Assembly: GCF_900302495.1 (NCBI RefSeq)
Contig: NZ_OMKW01000001.1
Coordinates: 682,001-746,000 of the forward strand
Source: Pontivivens insulae
GTDB lineage: Bacteria; Pseudomonadota; Alphaproteobacteria; Rhodobacterales; Rhodobacteraceae
Direction: 5' to 3'
DNA: 64,000 nucleotides
This document shows positions 12,001 through 17,795 of this stretch, one piece after another. The notes beneath the pieces are model-generated. The model was not told the origin of the DNA. It saw only the letters and a program-made list of their open reading frames with translations, and made no database searches. A program made the position numbers and the translations under genes. Every line of letters starts with the position of its first letter. Positions within the stretch are counted from its first letter, which is position 1.

Positions 12001-13511
12001 GCACTCTGCGTGCGATCATGGGAACAGGTAATGACACGCTGATCTCCGGCGATGGCGATGGCGTATTCATGGGTGATGGCGGGCGTATTCGAGTCGATGC
12101 CACGACGCATGAAATCACCGGCCTGTTGGGACCGGTCACCGATCCGGCTGTAGATCAGGCTGGCAATGACCGTTGGACAGCTGGTGCCGGTCGTCACCTC
12201 GGAATCGCTGGAGGTGGGGATGATGTGATCTCGCTGGGCGCCGGTGATGCTGCGCTTCTCACCGATCACGGACAGATCTCGCTCACAGCGCAGGGCTTCC
12301 TGTCGACCGTTATTGCCTTGGATAGCACTAAGGCAGGCAATGACACCGTCACGATGGGCGCAGGCCGCTCAATCATGATGGGGGGGAACGGCAATGACAT
12401 TTTCCAAACATCAGCTGGTCGAGACATTTTGTTCGGGGACACCGGTACGGCGACATTTGCGCCGGCACTCGGCAACTTCTTCACGCCGCTGTTCCTGACG
12501 CCAACGCCAACAGGCTCGGCAGGTGCAGATACTCTCCGCGGTGGAGCCGGGAACGACATTCTCTTTGGCGGTGAAGGCGCAGATCTTGTCGAGGGACAGG
12601 TTGGACGGGACTTCGTGGTCGGCGACTTTGCCGACATGACCTTCCAGAACGGGCTTGAGTTGAAGATCGAAACCACGGCCGCCTATCAGGACTTTGGCGG
12701 CAATGACACGCTGACATCGAATTATGACAGCGACTTCATCTTCGGCGGAACGGGTCAGAACTTCTTCAATGTTGCCGCTGGCGTTGATGTGGTCTTCGAA
12801 ACGCTCGGCGCGCTGGACTTCACCGTGGGTCAGGGCCTGAACAACATCGCGGCCTACTTCAATCTGGGCGTTCAGGGCGGGGTTCTGGACAACCGTGTGG
12901 TCCAGACCAACACGGCTGAAACGATCTTCGTGGAAATCACGAGCGGGGCGACTGAGGCGCGACAGGCGATCCAGAACTCGCGCGGTGATGACAGCGGTGC
13001 GCCAACCGGCTTCTCGTTCGATTCCTTCCTGCGTGGCTTTGCCACGCTGGCGGACGGTAGCGTCGTCAACCGCAATGCAATGCAACTGATGAGCACGCCG
13101 CGTACAGGCGAATACAGCGTTGATCCTGATCAGCCACAGCCAGTGACAGAACAGGGACCGCCGGGACAACAGCTTCCTGGCTACTTCGACGGTCTGCTTG
13201 AGGAGTTGCTGGACGACGTGGTGCCCACGCCTGAAAATGCCGATCCGCAAGTGGTTGTGGAGGTGCAAGCTGAGGACGGCGACCTCGACCTCTTGGCCGC
13301 ATTTGAGCAGGATGAGCTAGAGGGCGAAGGCACGATTGTCGCCGGTGCAGCTGCATTGATGGCGGCACCCGCAATCCGCAGGCACAAGCCGAGAGCGGGC
13401 AGTCTTGAGCGTCGCTTGCGCACCTGGTCGGGGGCGGGCTTCTCTCTGCGCGGTTCAAACCATGGACCGATGCCGGGCGGACCGGTATGCTCACCTGAAA
13501 CAAAAGGATAA
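1..13511 (+). CDS. Giant RTX-like repeat surface/secreted protein (5' partial)
   Basis: The reading frame is open at the left edge and the gene starts outside the window; the GTG at 9 is only the first possible start codon inside it (residue 1 here), and 4500 residues are visible. Residues ~1-1760 are beta-rich modules of roughly 80 residues that repeat a pattern like GTVxxWDxDxxxxxV. From ~1870 to ~4200 there are many RTX-like Gly/Asp nonapeptides, for example GGAGDDRIKG near 2726 and GGAGNDILFGGEGADLVEG near 4178, which in this family bind calcium and form beta-rolls. Residues ~3759-4130 contain a 184-residue unit repeated twice. The C-terminus has an acidic stretch, a short hydrophobic segment (4443-4456) and an Arg-rich tail, which is unlike a type I secretion signal. 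I found only one cysteine, at 4494. It heads an operon of export-like genes. An adhesin or surface-layer role is likely but not shown. Confidence 0.85.
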   Translation, partial: TNVVKLDAAVTDPGSNAVLVGLDLIEVTLVPTPTAITQIQPKVTVVRGQTSGVVGTVQSYSNTTGIMALSDLTGIPQHGEVFEIVGRAASTPISVNFAVDTTTGLSVGDILQRPAAQTNYDTGAYSVLRITAIDAQLGTIVADLVSGEVLPDGTQLTNGSATINATTSVLRLAAVPQQITVAALAGVAVGDLLIGTDLDKSIFRVSDPNDGTGTVLELVDGRWQSGMTAAGKTLTALAGDDAVAGILTSAIQTDYIYNVSVETDFAASVEDGLKTQVEKKIAANEPVILFADIGGVARAVTITAMTDDKVTVVPADGSLALPAGTALYDLRPGGTSTANITDYDIRSADAAQPILVLSQSNADGTRGYVEQTLLGGGSTTRVFGVISDALQGGALSLFTAQGHEVVVKALNGSKGQITFAFGGLLPGQSGDTNARVAFSDMALYESANDVAMGTKPILRLGQIADAQSAPISVVAGRTVAHDFGDITINGNGKVRLSGLAEQFYQGQRVAVLDGSAAATTAIVESQELDVSRLHVTLTDSGSDATTILQGFNFDGHVVGYTPAADAVVMGLDIAVVKTPPGFEGLFIKGQDVYAVDPTVDKSANPTGWRTLLGTVEVYKAGAGELHIKLAPNAPTIGFGTMLYSEFKAEGAAAHTGSFKIDDANRIDPQNKRILFKNSAGLGPIGFRTGDSLVTADGRELVEVGYVGDALDANGNKIAGGDVDLTFNRLRNAAQPFQPTQKLEVIVKTGGTFGPSSVSTLTIGDAAFDVDLGAEFWEIRLERESSDRLNAFLTANPGAEVYISSQFSSGTRGLDIGRIVSLNAATNTMQVEVIEQDRAEARLTREPATKLYFRETPVPSPNATIFTPTSTARLGDQVTIGMDGNTFPTFNIHEDLTHLYHQTADGDVLGVALIDRAATNAAFAAGNFQVIANVVAGTASDFTSTVAAEQWAFRAGIDIDAVIASATVNADGTTDIVLVTDAAINISINEGVPRFLQVFELNDAGVAGGRVIGATDLGSGSWSVKVEAGETAVAAKAGDVIRMTAAARLPAYIMPTGAGLTGMVVDYTFRATLEDLDWEVTNYTQTVRVEAATAVALNDEIVLSADGSVVGKVTAINSVAALSAGDTKTKELTLELRRGGDFFNGVTEGALVREDDPVGGNNWAVGAAVEVTTANQNALTLNGNTYVVQDATDAVTRIYAVEMSYTPTADEQNILDKRDAGTQLTPAEALFAETMQQPFRPLVNDRLNFRVTDGKTGDQATVLDVIESGNKLYAIMELEWLDVENPEFLEGQTVTIGGAQQALGAVGDVIEQEPSTVDAATFRALTDVTLVNATPLAFYAGQAFRSNMVVGGDALEGTVSQWNSDTQVITVTGLRNVGGQDAADSLYDLIQNGQSMASDIDASGAIIVGRQVEVVLPTLTSSPKLGSDVTVGGQAIGTVFNLEAGRMLVSANGTQTLAVGTQISWVGADGGTRSATLANAIQVVDGAYAIALSALANLPVDNTFLRAADGTELGRITAVDGDKVTVVITREAIAAGATDALLQAGKTVKWSSAGGVEQTVTLGAIDTDAVIGLTLRNTAIQPQAADVLSLNGVTVGTISTWDADATTAVVTMTEAVAESLTTETVLDLTRGGNAVGADYRVQEVKILTPQNGATPAVVRLVLEIQPTVKPGAGDTIEVITGGVASGTVIGTIATWDPDKLEATVWLDNDHLGDVWFDTQLQVSDGNGTNTSFEVTDLRLGSVRYLATGTTADTPLAGGALTLQGLALDYTDEPGRGVIITSLDPTTWDKTFTYTGSSFENADQVSVGIDNLPERATTWEANRDWAPGVVDTRAHAIEVDQALVKVALDGGDVQRLEGDTLVSVPQLFQQRFMTYSGTEQLFLHGTEGEDSFTLNNTGALTYAYGYGGKDNFFIGSIISTRQAPNPEGTGSVTVVRTSAGTSDDTRLFGGSGNDYFQVYRNKAETWLYGDAGDDTFFIKATLGITNLGSGKGKNKVGYNKNAPLHIDGGSGFDTVILEGTEIGDRFIVYVDDAGVQQIKGAGLNLASIKGVESIQINAIDGDDTIYVYGINQETRLTVNTGRGNDQIFVGGPAQFFDPLDQSIQLDTSSPDALVPVIEYVEIEEQVPGYTRIDRVPQPDGTTLSVAVFVQGYTVTKRVATVVLRPVSGSTQSEKKNLSIDAVRIGAVNDLTTFDNLVQLDGASGSDVVDFKLLGEFDGSRADGEMGITTQRDITIRALKAVYGQNYVPDESELPGRDSPDNTTFGWVRGFGGNSQGIVLDNLELVRMQLGEANNNFIQSGVDEDIQYTVISLAGGDDVVTVGRVLTEAEIASLKVSQIPAGALGLMSGGGLWVSRMATAGLSQVDVMTLAALDRVDLGSELSVLNAWFDALDLEERDSTYLAAARLGEVGDTSDIKSKLLLIGGDGVNSVTVWNNASSKDRAMRVTAQDYKPFNPADPTTSSADEVSTDPLKRRITFTQADIRNRDEIDGVVSSMAFNAFTETQLYLGLGDDDIDILSAAQDLSIHAGGGDDEFFMGSQPDNVLASDLDGINQTLKLDGGTGSNRIVVSRAGDTDDSTNIELADNAITIRAEQTGQSGVFYTGVKYTTTQQKMELNRSAGSFDRGVVLYTGAGDDASVLVKSVRNDSPTKIYLGAGEDHLQVLTATNVELNDHDNDPSTPNIAVTIGAANEGLVNGSGVLAHDILQVFGGDGNDTIDMSQAIANVRGFGGAGDDRIKGSTGTDILIGGLGDDTIEGYGAAVLGNPADDALWGTQLEVIAGDEIGRYVDPTSSEFVASWMEAGGNYFFDRSDDAGQLADLSQAADARGVLRKGTDLNGQPNANVNFRGGDPNAIWYSLEVTEDQLQLGGQDRLFSGIATPRFDALSPTTVTWQRPTANSAAPATATTTTWLSGTTVAIGGAGSDAIFIGDTDAAHLHGHVIIGDTGRIDFHNRAASFDPAAATRVFKVADSFLAGVAENARPIGHDWIQFGHGAATVLAGQGHDVVIGGHDWAATGVMPADPAKRYILSDAGQVVLLDNATTWGEPTSLQTMETDIGRASGNDVIVLNTGDLDMVTGGGDDFARAGFVTVPQPDAADRDSDGDTTEPLPLFDTGFSLDVLDGYVLTGFTWAGLVRAATPPPAVSARGGMKIRVVTDYGQILRDERIDYPSGPALDGFDPTAQLPVMRVQSLVPSSDFGATPYLAADLLTDGDATLNAIKAAGGTYTDKRLLSDGGDDNFVVSMATGDVVLGEGSDTFTSLDATTDAATNLARGIAVVGDTGSIDRLQSNDRLVRVDYAQGTTPVGNPARLELQLYRGGNDTVTLSDGNHVVMGGAGADTLSLAAGVTERSQVVTGDGATIFFDPRAAVPARTLLLVGSGENVDPATQGIANLPAYGDTITTGGGRIVVSGGLGNDNITTGDGRAMIFGDQVTLNASDATGAAPVTLMRDNFGAFSNGDDTINSAAADVAVIGGDGSDQINVQGGDPSGTTSGTAIVIGDKGQIEFALQPTWGVVPAQYLDILGMATIVQIETADVVGQTGAADTIRAANGTKYILGGGGGDTILTGTGRDVLLGDGGLIDFTNGAVDLIRHAKDATGAVLHVGGDDTIATGVGDTAILGGFGADTITTAATVTAAGVATSITGTGAADRVVILGDNGEIDLHVGGATPGEIITLTAQDRVAQDGGDDVISSGDATVHLIGGTGADTVTLADGNVTLLADGGVATYSAAAGDDVVNLVEVTGLEGIAGADVVTTGNAARAAIILGAGGDRLTSGNVTTALLAGDLAEIRIDAPTGNLLFMQSNDVAATPQGADSITIGDGTLRAILGTGGDTLTSGNGAAAVLGDSGEITIDATSHEVIGLSDRITDPAISRAGADRWTAGLGRHSGILGGGGDTAILDTGETALLTDHGTITWDQQGRLTRLFADANTEFGNDTVTLTSAAKASVMLGGGDDRFTAGDVANALIAGDLATIDIDAATGNLLGMQSNDVATTPKGDDAVTIGDGTLRAIMGTGNDTLISGDGDGVFMGDGGRIRVDATTHEITGLLGPVTDPAVDQAGNDRWTAGAGRHLGIAGGGDDVISLGAGDAALLTDHGQISLTAQGFLSTVIALDSTKAGNDTVTMGAGRSIMMGGNGNDIFQTSAGRDILFGDTGTATFAPALGNFFTPLFLTPTPTGSAGADTLRGGAGNDILFGGEGADLVEGQVGRDFVVGDFADMTFQNGLELKIETTAAYQDFGGNDTLTSNYDSDFIFGGTGQNFFNVAAGVDVVFETLGALDFTVGQGLNNIAAYFNLGVQGGVLDNRVVQTNTAETIFVEITSGATEARQAIQNSRGDDSGAPTGFSFDSFLRGFATLADGSVVNRNAMQLMSTPRTGEYSVDPDQPQPVTEQGPPGQQLPGYFDGLLEELLDDVVPTPENADPQVVVEVQAEDGDLDLLAAFEQDELEGEGTIVAGAAALMAAPAIRRHKPRAGSLERRLRTWSGAGFSLRGSNHGPMPGGPVCSPETKG

Positions 13512-13524
13512 GGGGACGCAACGA

Positions 13525-13836
13525 ATGTCCGACACGGATCAGGGCCAAGGCCGCAGTGTGGTTTTTCGCGATGCGGAAATGCGCACCAGCTATGCCAATG
13601 TCGCGAATGTGGCGAGCACCAAGGAAGAGATTTCTGTGCTCTATGGAATTGGTCGCAGCTGGCACGGCAAGGGAGAGGAATATGAGGTCGATCTGAACGA
13701 TCGTGTCATGATGTCTCCGTTCACGGCAAAGCGTCTTGCGGCAATGCTGGTCAATGCTGTGGCACAGCATGAGGCAAAGTACGGCAAAATCGACGCCGGC
13801 CCAGTTGATGGGAGTGGACCCGGCGGGTCTGCCTGA
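13525..13836 (+). CDS. DUF3467 family protein
   Basis: Small soluble protein of 103 residues. I chose the ATG at 13525, 13 bp after the giant gene's stop, because the family-like sequence begins soon after it (FRDAEMRTSYANVANV at residues ~12-27); the frame is open further upstream, but that part overlaps the giant gene. The core with MSPFTAKRLAAMLVNAV near the middle matches what I recall of DUF3467, a small domain of unknown function. It has no signal peptide or membrane segment, so it should be cytoplasmic. It sits between the giant protein gene and the HlyD-type gene, and the next start follows its stop by 5 bp, so co-expression is very likely. A chaperone or adaptor role for the giant substrate is a guess from position only. 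Confidence 0.8.
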   Translation: MSDTDQGQGRSVVFRDAEMRTSYANVANVASTKEEISVLYGIGRSWHGKGEEYEVDLNDRVMMSPFTAKRLAAMLVNAVAQHEAKYGKIDAGPVDGSGPGGSA

Positions 13837-13841
13837 CAGCG

Positions 13842-15632
13842 GTGACGCTTTCACAACCGGTCAACGAAAACGCAGTCTCCGCGGATCGGGTGGAGCTGCG
13901 CGCCCCTGCACTCACCGAATGGTGTGAGATGTTGCGCACACGGCTGCGCGGCGTTCTTGAGGTAGCGGTTGTCGCACGAGTGGATGAGGGGTTGGCTGCC
14001 CTCGCGATGGCGCCTGCTTCACTCGAACTTGGCAAATATGCCAAAGCGGCCGACGCCGTTGCTGGGCGCGATTCAGGCTTGCTGCAGCCCATGGCGACGG
14101 AGGTGGATGGCGTTGCGGAAGTCATCGCCTATCCGGTCGGCCCCATGCATGTGGCTCTCATCGGGCTGGCTGAACTGCCCGAACGGCAACTCCAACTCAT
14201 CATGCAGCAGGTGCAACTGGCCGCCGGTTGGGTCTGGTGGGATATTGTGCGGGAGGCTGGCCTGCGCGCGGAAGCCCGCTCGGATCGGCTTCAGGGAAGC
14301 TTCGAGCTTTTCTCCGAACTTCTGGATGCGGGCAAGGTGCTGGAGATGCAGCAGCTTCTGTGCTCGATCGTTGCGGATCGCATGGGGGCATCGCGCGTCA
14401 GCCTCGTGATGAAGAACTGGCGGGGAAAGGTGCGCCTGCGTGCCGTGTCAGGAACCACGACGCTGGATCGTCGCACGACACTGAACGACCTGACTGAGCA
14501 GGCCGGGGCCGAGGCAATTGCCCGCCGCGAAGCTATTGTCCATCACGAAGGGGATGGCGGTGGCCCGCTCCGCTCACTTGCCCGCATGCATGAGGATAAA
14601 TCGGCGGCATCCGTACCGCTTTCCGATGCCCGTGGCCGGGTTCGCGGCGCACTTGTTATCGAGTGGCCGGAACGGGTTGGTGATGACATGCTGTCCGACT
14701 GGTCGAGCCTTTGGATCCTGGCCGCACCGGCCATCGAATTACGCCGGCGCGCAAACCGGAATATATTCCAGGTCGCTGGATCCAGCATCGGGGCGGCTTT
14801 TGGTGCTTTGTTGGGCAAAGGGCATCTGTGGCTAAAGGCCGGGACGGTTGCGGTACTTGCGCTCGCGGCGTTGATGTACTGGGGGACAGGCACACTGACC
14901 TTGCGGGCCGACACGGTGATTGATGATACCGGTTTGCGGATTGTCTCCACCCCCGCCGATGGTTTTTTGTCGGAAGTTCGGGTCATCCCCGGAGATGAGG
15001 TGACACCCGACACGGTGATTGCGGTCCTCGACGACAGCGACTTGCGGCTGCGGCAGCTAGAGCTAGAGGCGCAAGCCGCCCGTTATCGCGCGGAAGAGGC
15101 GATCGCCACCCGCCAGGCCGATCAGGGCGCCGTAGCGGTCGCCCGGGCGCAAACCGCCGAGGTAGAGGCCAGACTGTCCCTTCTTGAGCGTGAGCTTGAG
15201 CAGACCGTTATTCGCGCCGGTACGACCGGCCTCGTCTTGCAGGGCGACTTGCGCCAACGCATCGGTGGTCAGGTCGAGCGGGGTGAAGCGCTTATGGAGA
15301 TCGCTCCACGGCAGGACGTAGAGGTCCGCGTGGATGTCGCAAATCGCGATGGCGACGAACTTGTCCCCGGTCTGACCGGAACACTCCGCCTGAATGTCGC
15401 GCCCGAAACACCCCTCGCCATCGAAGTCATTCGTGTCAAACCAGCAGCTGAAAGTGTCGACGGTGAATTGCGCTTTGTAGGCTATGCGCGCATCGCTCAG
15501 ACCGATATCCGGCTTGAAAATGGAATGCAGGGTGCAGCGCGTCTGCAATTGGGGGAAGCGCCGCTCTGGCGTATCTGGCTCCTGCCTGCATGGGAAACGC
15601 TCTACCTGTTCCTCTGGTCGTGGCTGCCCTAA
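13842..15632 (+). CDS. GAF-like / HlyD-family fusion, membrane adaptor
   Basis: Protein of 596 residues with a GTG start 5 bp after the DUF3467 stop. Residues ~1-310 are a cytoplasmic portion; ~150-310 resembles a GAF sensor domain (LEMQQLLCSIVADRMGAS... then SVPLSDARGRVRGALVIEWP). A single membrane helix follows at ~331-347. After it come a lipoyl/barrel-sandwich half (ADGFLSEVRVIPGDEVTPD), a coiled-coil hairpin (~400-460) and the second lipoyl half (TTGLVLQGDLRQRIGGQVERGE), as in HlyD/membrane-fusion proteins. The inferred role is a periplasmic adaptor anchored in the inner membrane, with a cytoplasmic domain that could sense a ligand or contact the SecA-like ATPase. Fusion of a GAF-like domain to an adaptor is unusual. 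The gene is part of the tight operon 1-20432. Confidence 0.8.
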   Translation: MTLSQPVNENAVSADRVELRAPALTEWCEMLRTRLRGVLEVAVVARVDEGLAALAMAPASLELGKYAKAADAVAGRDSGLLQPMATEVDGVAEVIAYPVGPMHVALIGLAELPERQLQLIMQQVQLAAGWVWWDIVREAGLRAEARSDRLQGSFELFSELLDAGKVLEMQQLLCSIVADRMGASRVSLVMKNWRGKVRLRAVSGTTTLDRRTTLNDLTEQAGAEAIARREAIVHHEGDGGGPLRSLARMHEDKSAASVPLSDARGRVRGALVIEWPERVGDDMLSDWSSLWILAAPAIELRRRANRNIFQVAGSSIGAAFGALLGKGHLWLKAGTVAVLALAALMYWGTGTLTLRADTVIDDTGLRIVSTPADGFLSEVRVIPGDEVTPDTVIAVLDDSDLRLRQLELEAQAARYRAEEAIATRQADQGAVAVARAQTAEVEARLSLLERELEQTVIRAGTTGLVLQGDLRQRIGGQVERGEALMEIAPRQDVEVRVDVANRDGDELVPGLTGTLRLNVAPETPLAIEVIRVKPAAESVDGELRFVGYARIAQTDIRLENGMQGAARLQLGEAPLWRIWLLPAWETLYLFLWSWLP

Positions 15633-15635
15633 GCC

Positions 15636-17795
15636 ATGGCGCGCGCGCAGCTTCTCTCGCAGGACTGGTACCGCGTTGCCGAGCTGCGCCCTCGCCTACG
15701 CGCACAAATTGATGTCGCGCTGCACGAATATCTGGGGACACGCTGGTATGTCTTGCTCGATCAGGCGAGCGGGAAGACCCATCGACTGGCCGAGGCCGCA
15801 TGGGCCGTTGTGCGTCGTTTTGATGGGCAACGCAGTCTTGATGACATCTGGACCCAGCTAGCCCGTGACAACGACCCGGACCTGCCGCCACAAGACGAGT
15901 TCATAGAGTTAATGAGCCGTCTCTATGACAGTGGCATTGTCAGCGTTGAGGGCATCCCAAAGGCAGAGAAGCTTGCCAGCAGCCAGCGCAAAAAGGCCCT
16001 CGCCCCGCTCAAAGCCCTGCTGAAATCCCCAGTCAGTCAGAAAATCCCGCTCTACAATCCATCTGCCTGGCTGGACGGCCCTGCGGCGGGGCGCGTCGCA
16101 CGTGCCCTTTTCTCACCGCTTGCGCTGCTACTGCTGGTCATTCTGATGGGGCGCGCGGGGTTGGAGCTGATCCGTCAGTGGGAGCCGCTGACAGGCAATC
16201 TTGCCGACCGCGCGCTTGCTCCCAACAATCTCATCATCCTGATTTGCGTCTATCCCGTCGTGAAGTTGGTGCATGAGCTTGCCCATGCCCTTGCCGTCCG
16301 GCGCTTTGACGGGCACGTGACTGAGACGGGCATCATGTTCTTGATCTTTGTTCCCATGCCCTATGTGGATGCATCGGCTGCGAACTATTTTCGCGCGCAT
16401 GGCTCTCGGGCGATTGTCGCACTGGCGGGTATTCTTGCGGAATTGGGGATCGGCGCGGCTGCAATCCTGCTCTGGGCTGATACCGAGCCGGGCCTGGTGC
16501 GCGCGGTGCTCTTCAACGTGATCATCATCTGCACGATTTCGACACTGTTCTTCAATGGCAACCCGCTGCTGCGCTTCGATGCCTACTACGCGCTGGCCGA
16601 TATCACGCAGACCCCCAATCTGGGCAATCGGGGCCAGCAACTTCTGGGCGCGTGGTTCAAGCGTCTGTTTGGCTACCCCCCCGAACCGGAGACCGAGACG
16701 GCGGGCTCCTCAGGCCGTTTTTATATGATGAGCTATGCCGCCGCGGCGTTTTGCTATCGTGTGTTCGTGACCTTTTCGATTGCAGCCATTGTTACGGACA
16801 AGGTTCCCTATATCGGGCAAGTTCTGGCAATCTGGATCGTAATGGCCGGTCTGATTTGGCCGAATGCGCAGGCCGCGTGGAAAAACCTCCGCAGCCCGGC
16901 CTTCACTCAACGCAAACGGAGGATCACCATCCGTCTACTTGCAACCATCGCGGCCCTTGTGGCGCTGATCTTCTTTGTGCCGCTGCCAAGCTCCACAACC
17001 GTGCGGGCCCTGGTCGCGAGCGGGGAGGAGGCTGCCGTCTATTCCGGCTCGGAGGGTTTCATCACCGAAAGGCTCGTCACAGAGGGCGATGTGGTCGAGG
17101 AGGGCGATGCCATTCTGCGGTTGCGGCCCGAACGGCTGGAGACTGAAGGCGACTCACTCACTGCACGCTTTGATGCGCGCGAGGCTGAGCTGCGCATCGC
17201 AAGGGCACAGGGGAACCTGACACTTGCAGGCGCTATCGCAGAGGAGTTGCGCGCGCTCGAAGCGGCCCGCAATCAGAATGCAGCACGTGTCGCCGCTGCA
17301 TTGGTCACGTCCCCACGCGCCGGGGTTTGGGTCTGGGATGATCCGGCCCCGCAGGAAGGATCTTTGATCCTGCGTGGATCGCGCATCGGCTTGGTGGATC
17401 GTCCTGACAGTCGGGAATTGCTCGCCATGATCCCCGAGGGGGCAGATCGAAAGCTCGCGAGAGGGATCGAAGACATCAGCTTCATCGCGCCATCCCGTGC
17501 TGATCAGGTCCTGACGGCGGGCCCAATGCGGATTATGCCCAATGCCTCGCGCACGCTGATGGACGAGCGATTGGCTGATCGGTTCGGCGGTCCCGTTCTG
17601 ACCGAGCCAATTCCCGATACGGATCAGTATCAGGCCACGTCCCCGTATTTCTGGATCGAGGTCGAAGCACCTCTTGACCAGTTCGCGCTGGGCGAACTTG
17701 TTCATCTCAAAATCAGCCATCCGTGGGAGCCGTTGGCCCCCCGCATCGTGCAGCCGCTGATCCGCGAAGTCCTGCGGCGCTTCGGTCCGGGATGA
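15636..17795 (+). CDS. PqqD-like / M50 metallopeptidase / lipoyl-domain fusion
   Basis: Protein of 719 residues. Residues ~30-110 resemble a PqqD-type peptide-binding domain (SGKTHRLAEAAWAVVRRFDG, then SLDDIWTQLA). A polytopic membrane part carries the zinc motif HELAH at 213-217 and a conserved NPLLRFDAYYALAD segment at ~309 whose Asp is expected to be the third ligand of M50 site-2-protease-like enzymes. A further helix at ~430-450 leads into a periplasmic lipoyl/HlyD-type region (EGFITERLVTEGDVVEEGD) with a coiled-coil hairpin. The known M50 family cleaves within or next to membranes. The fusion to an adaptor domain and a substrate-binding-like domain suggests it receives and perhaps cleaves the giant operon protein. 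Its ATG follows the previous stop by 3 bp, and its TGA overlaps the next ATG. Confidence 0.82.
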   Translation: MARAQLLSQDWYRVAELRPRLRAQIDVALHEYLGTRWYVLLDQASGKTHRLAEAAWAVVRRFDGQRSLDDIWTQLARDNDPDLPPQDEFIELMSRLYDSGIVSVEGIPKAEKLASSQRKKALAPLKALLKSPVSQKIPLYNPSAWLDGPAAGRVARALFSPLALLLLVILMGRAGLELIRQWEPLTGNLADRALAPNNLIILICVYPVVKLVHELAHALAVRRFDGHVTETGIMFLIFVPMPYVDASAANYFRAHGSRAIVALAGILAELGIGAAAILLWADTEPGLVRAVLFNVIIICTISTLFFNGNPLLRFDAYYALADITQTPNLGNRGQQLLGAWFKRLFGYPPEPETETAGSSGRFYMMSYAAAAFCYRVFVTFSIAAIVTDKVPYIGQVLAIWIVMAGLIWPNAQAAWKNLRSPAFTQRKRRITIRLLATIAALVALIFFVPLPSSTTVRALVASGEEAAVYSGSEGFITERLVTEGDVVEEGDAILRLRPERLETEGDSLTARFDAREAELRIARAQGNLTLAGAIAEELRALEAARNQNAARVAAALVTSPRAGVWVWDDPAPQEGSLILRGSRIGLVDRPDSRELLAMIPEGADRKLARGIEDISFIAPSRADQVLTAGPMRIMPNASRTLMDERLADRFGGPVLTEPIPDTDQYQATSPYFWIEVEAPLDQFALGELVHLKISHPWEPLAPRIVQPLIREVLRRFGPG

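Noticed and set aside
9966-12269. A 767-codon open frame on the - strand opposite the giant gene
   Set aside because: Its translation is Arg/Asp/Ile-rich with no family signal and mirrors the repetitive Gly/Asp codons on the + strand, so it is an antisense shadow.
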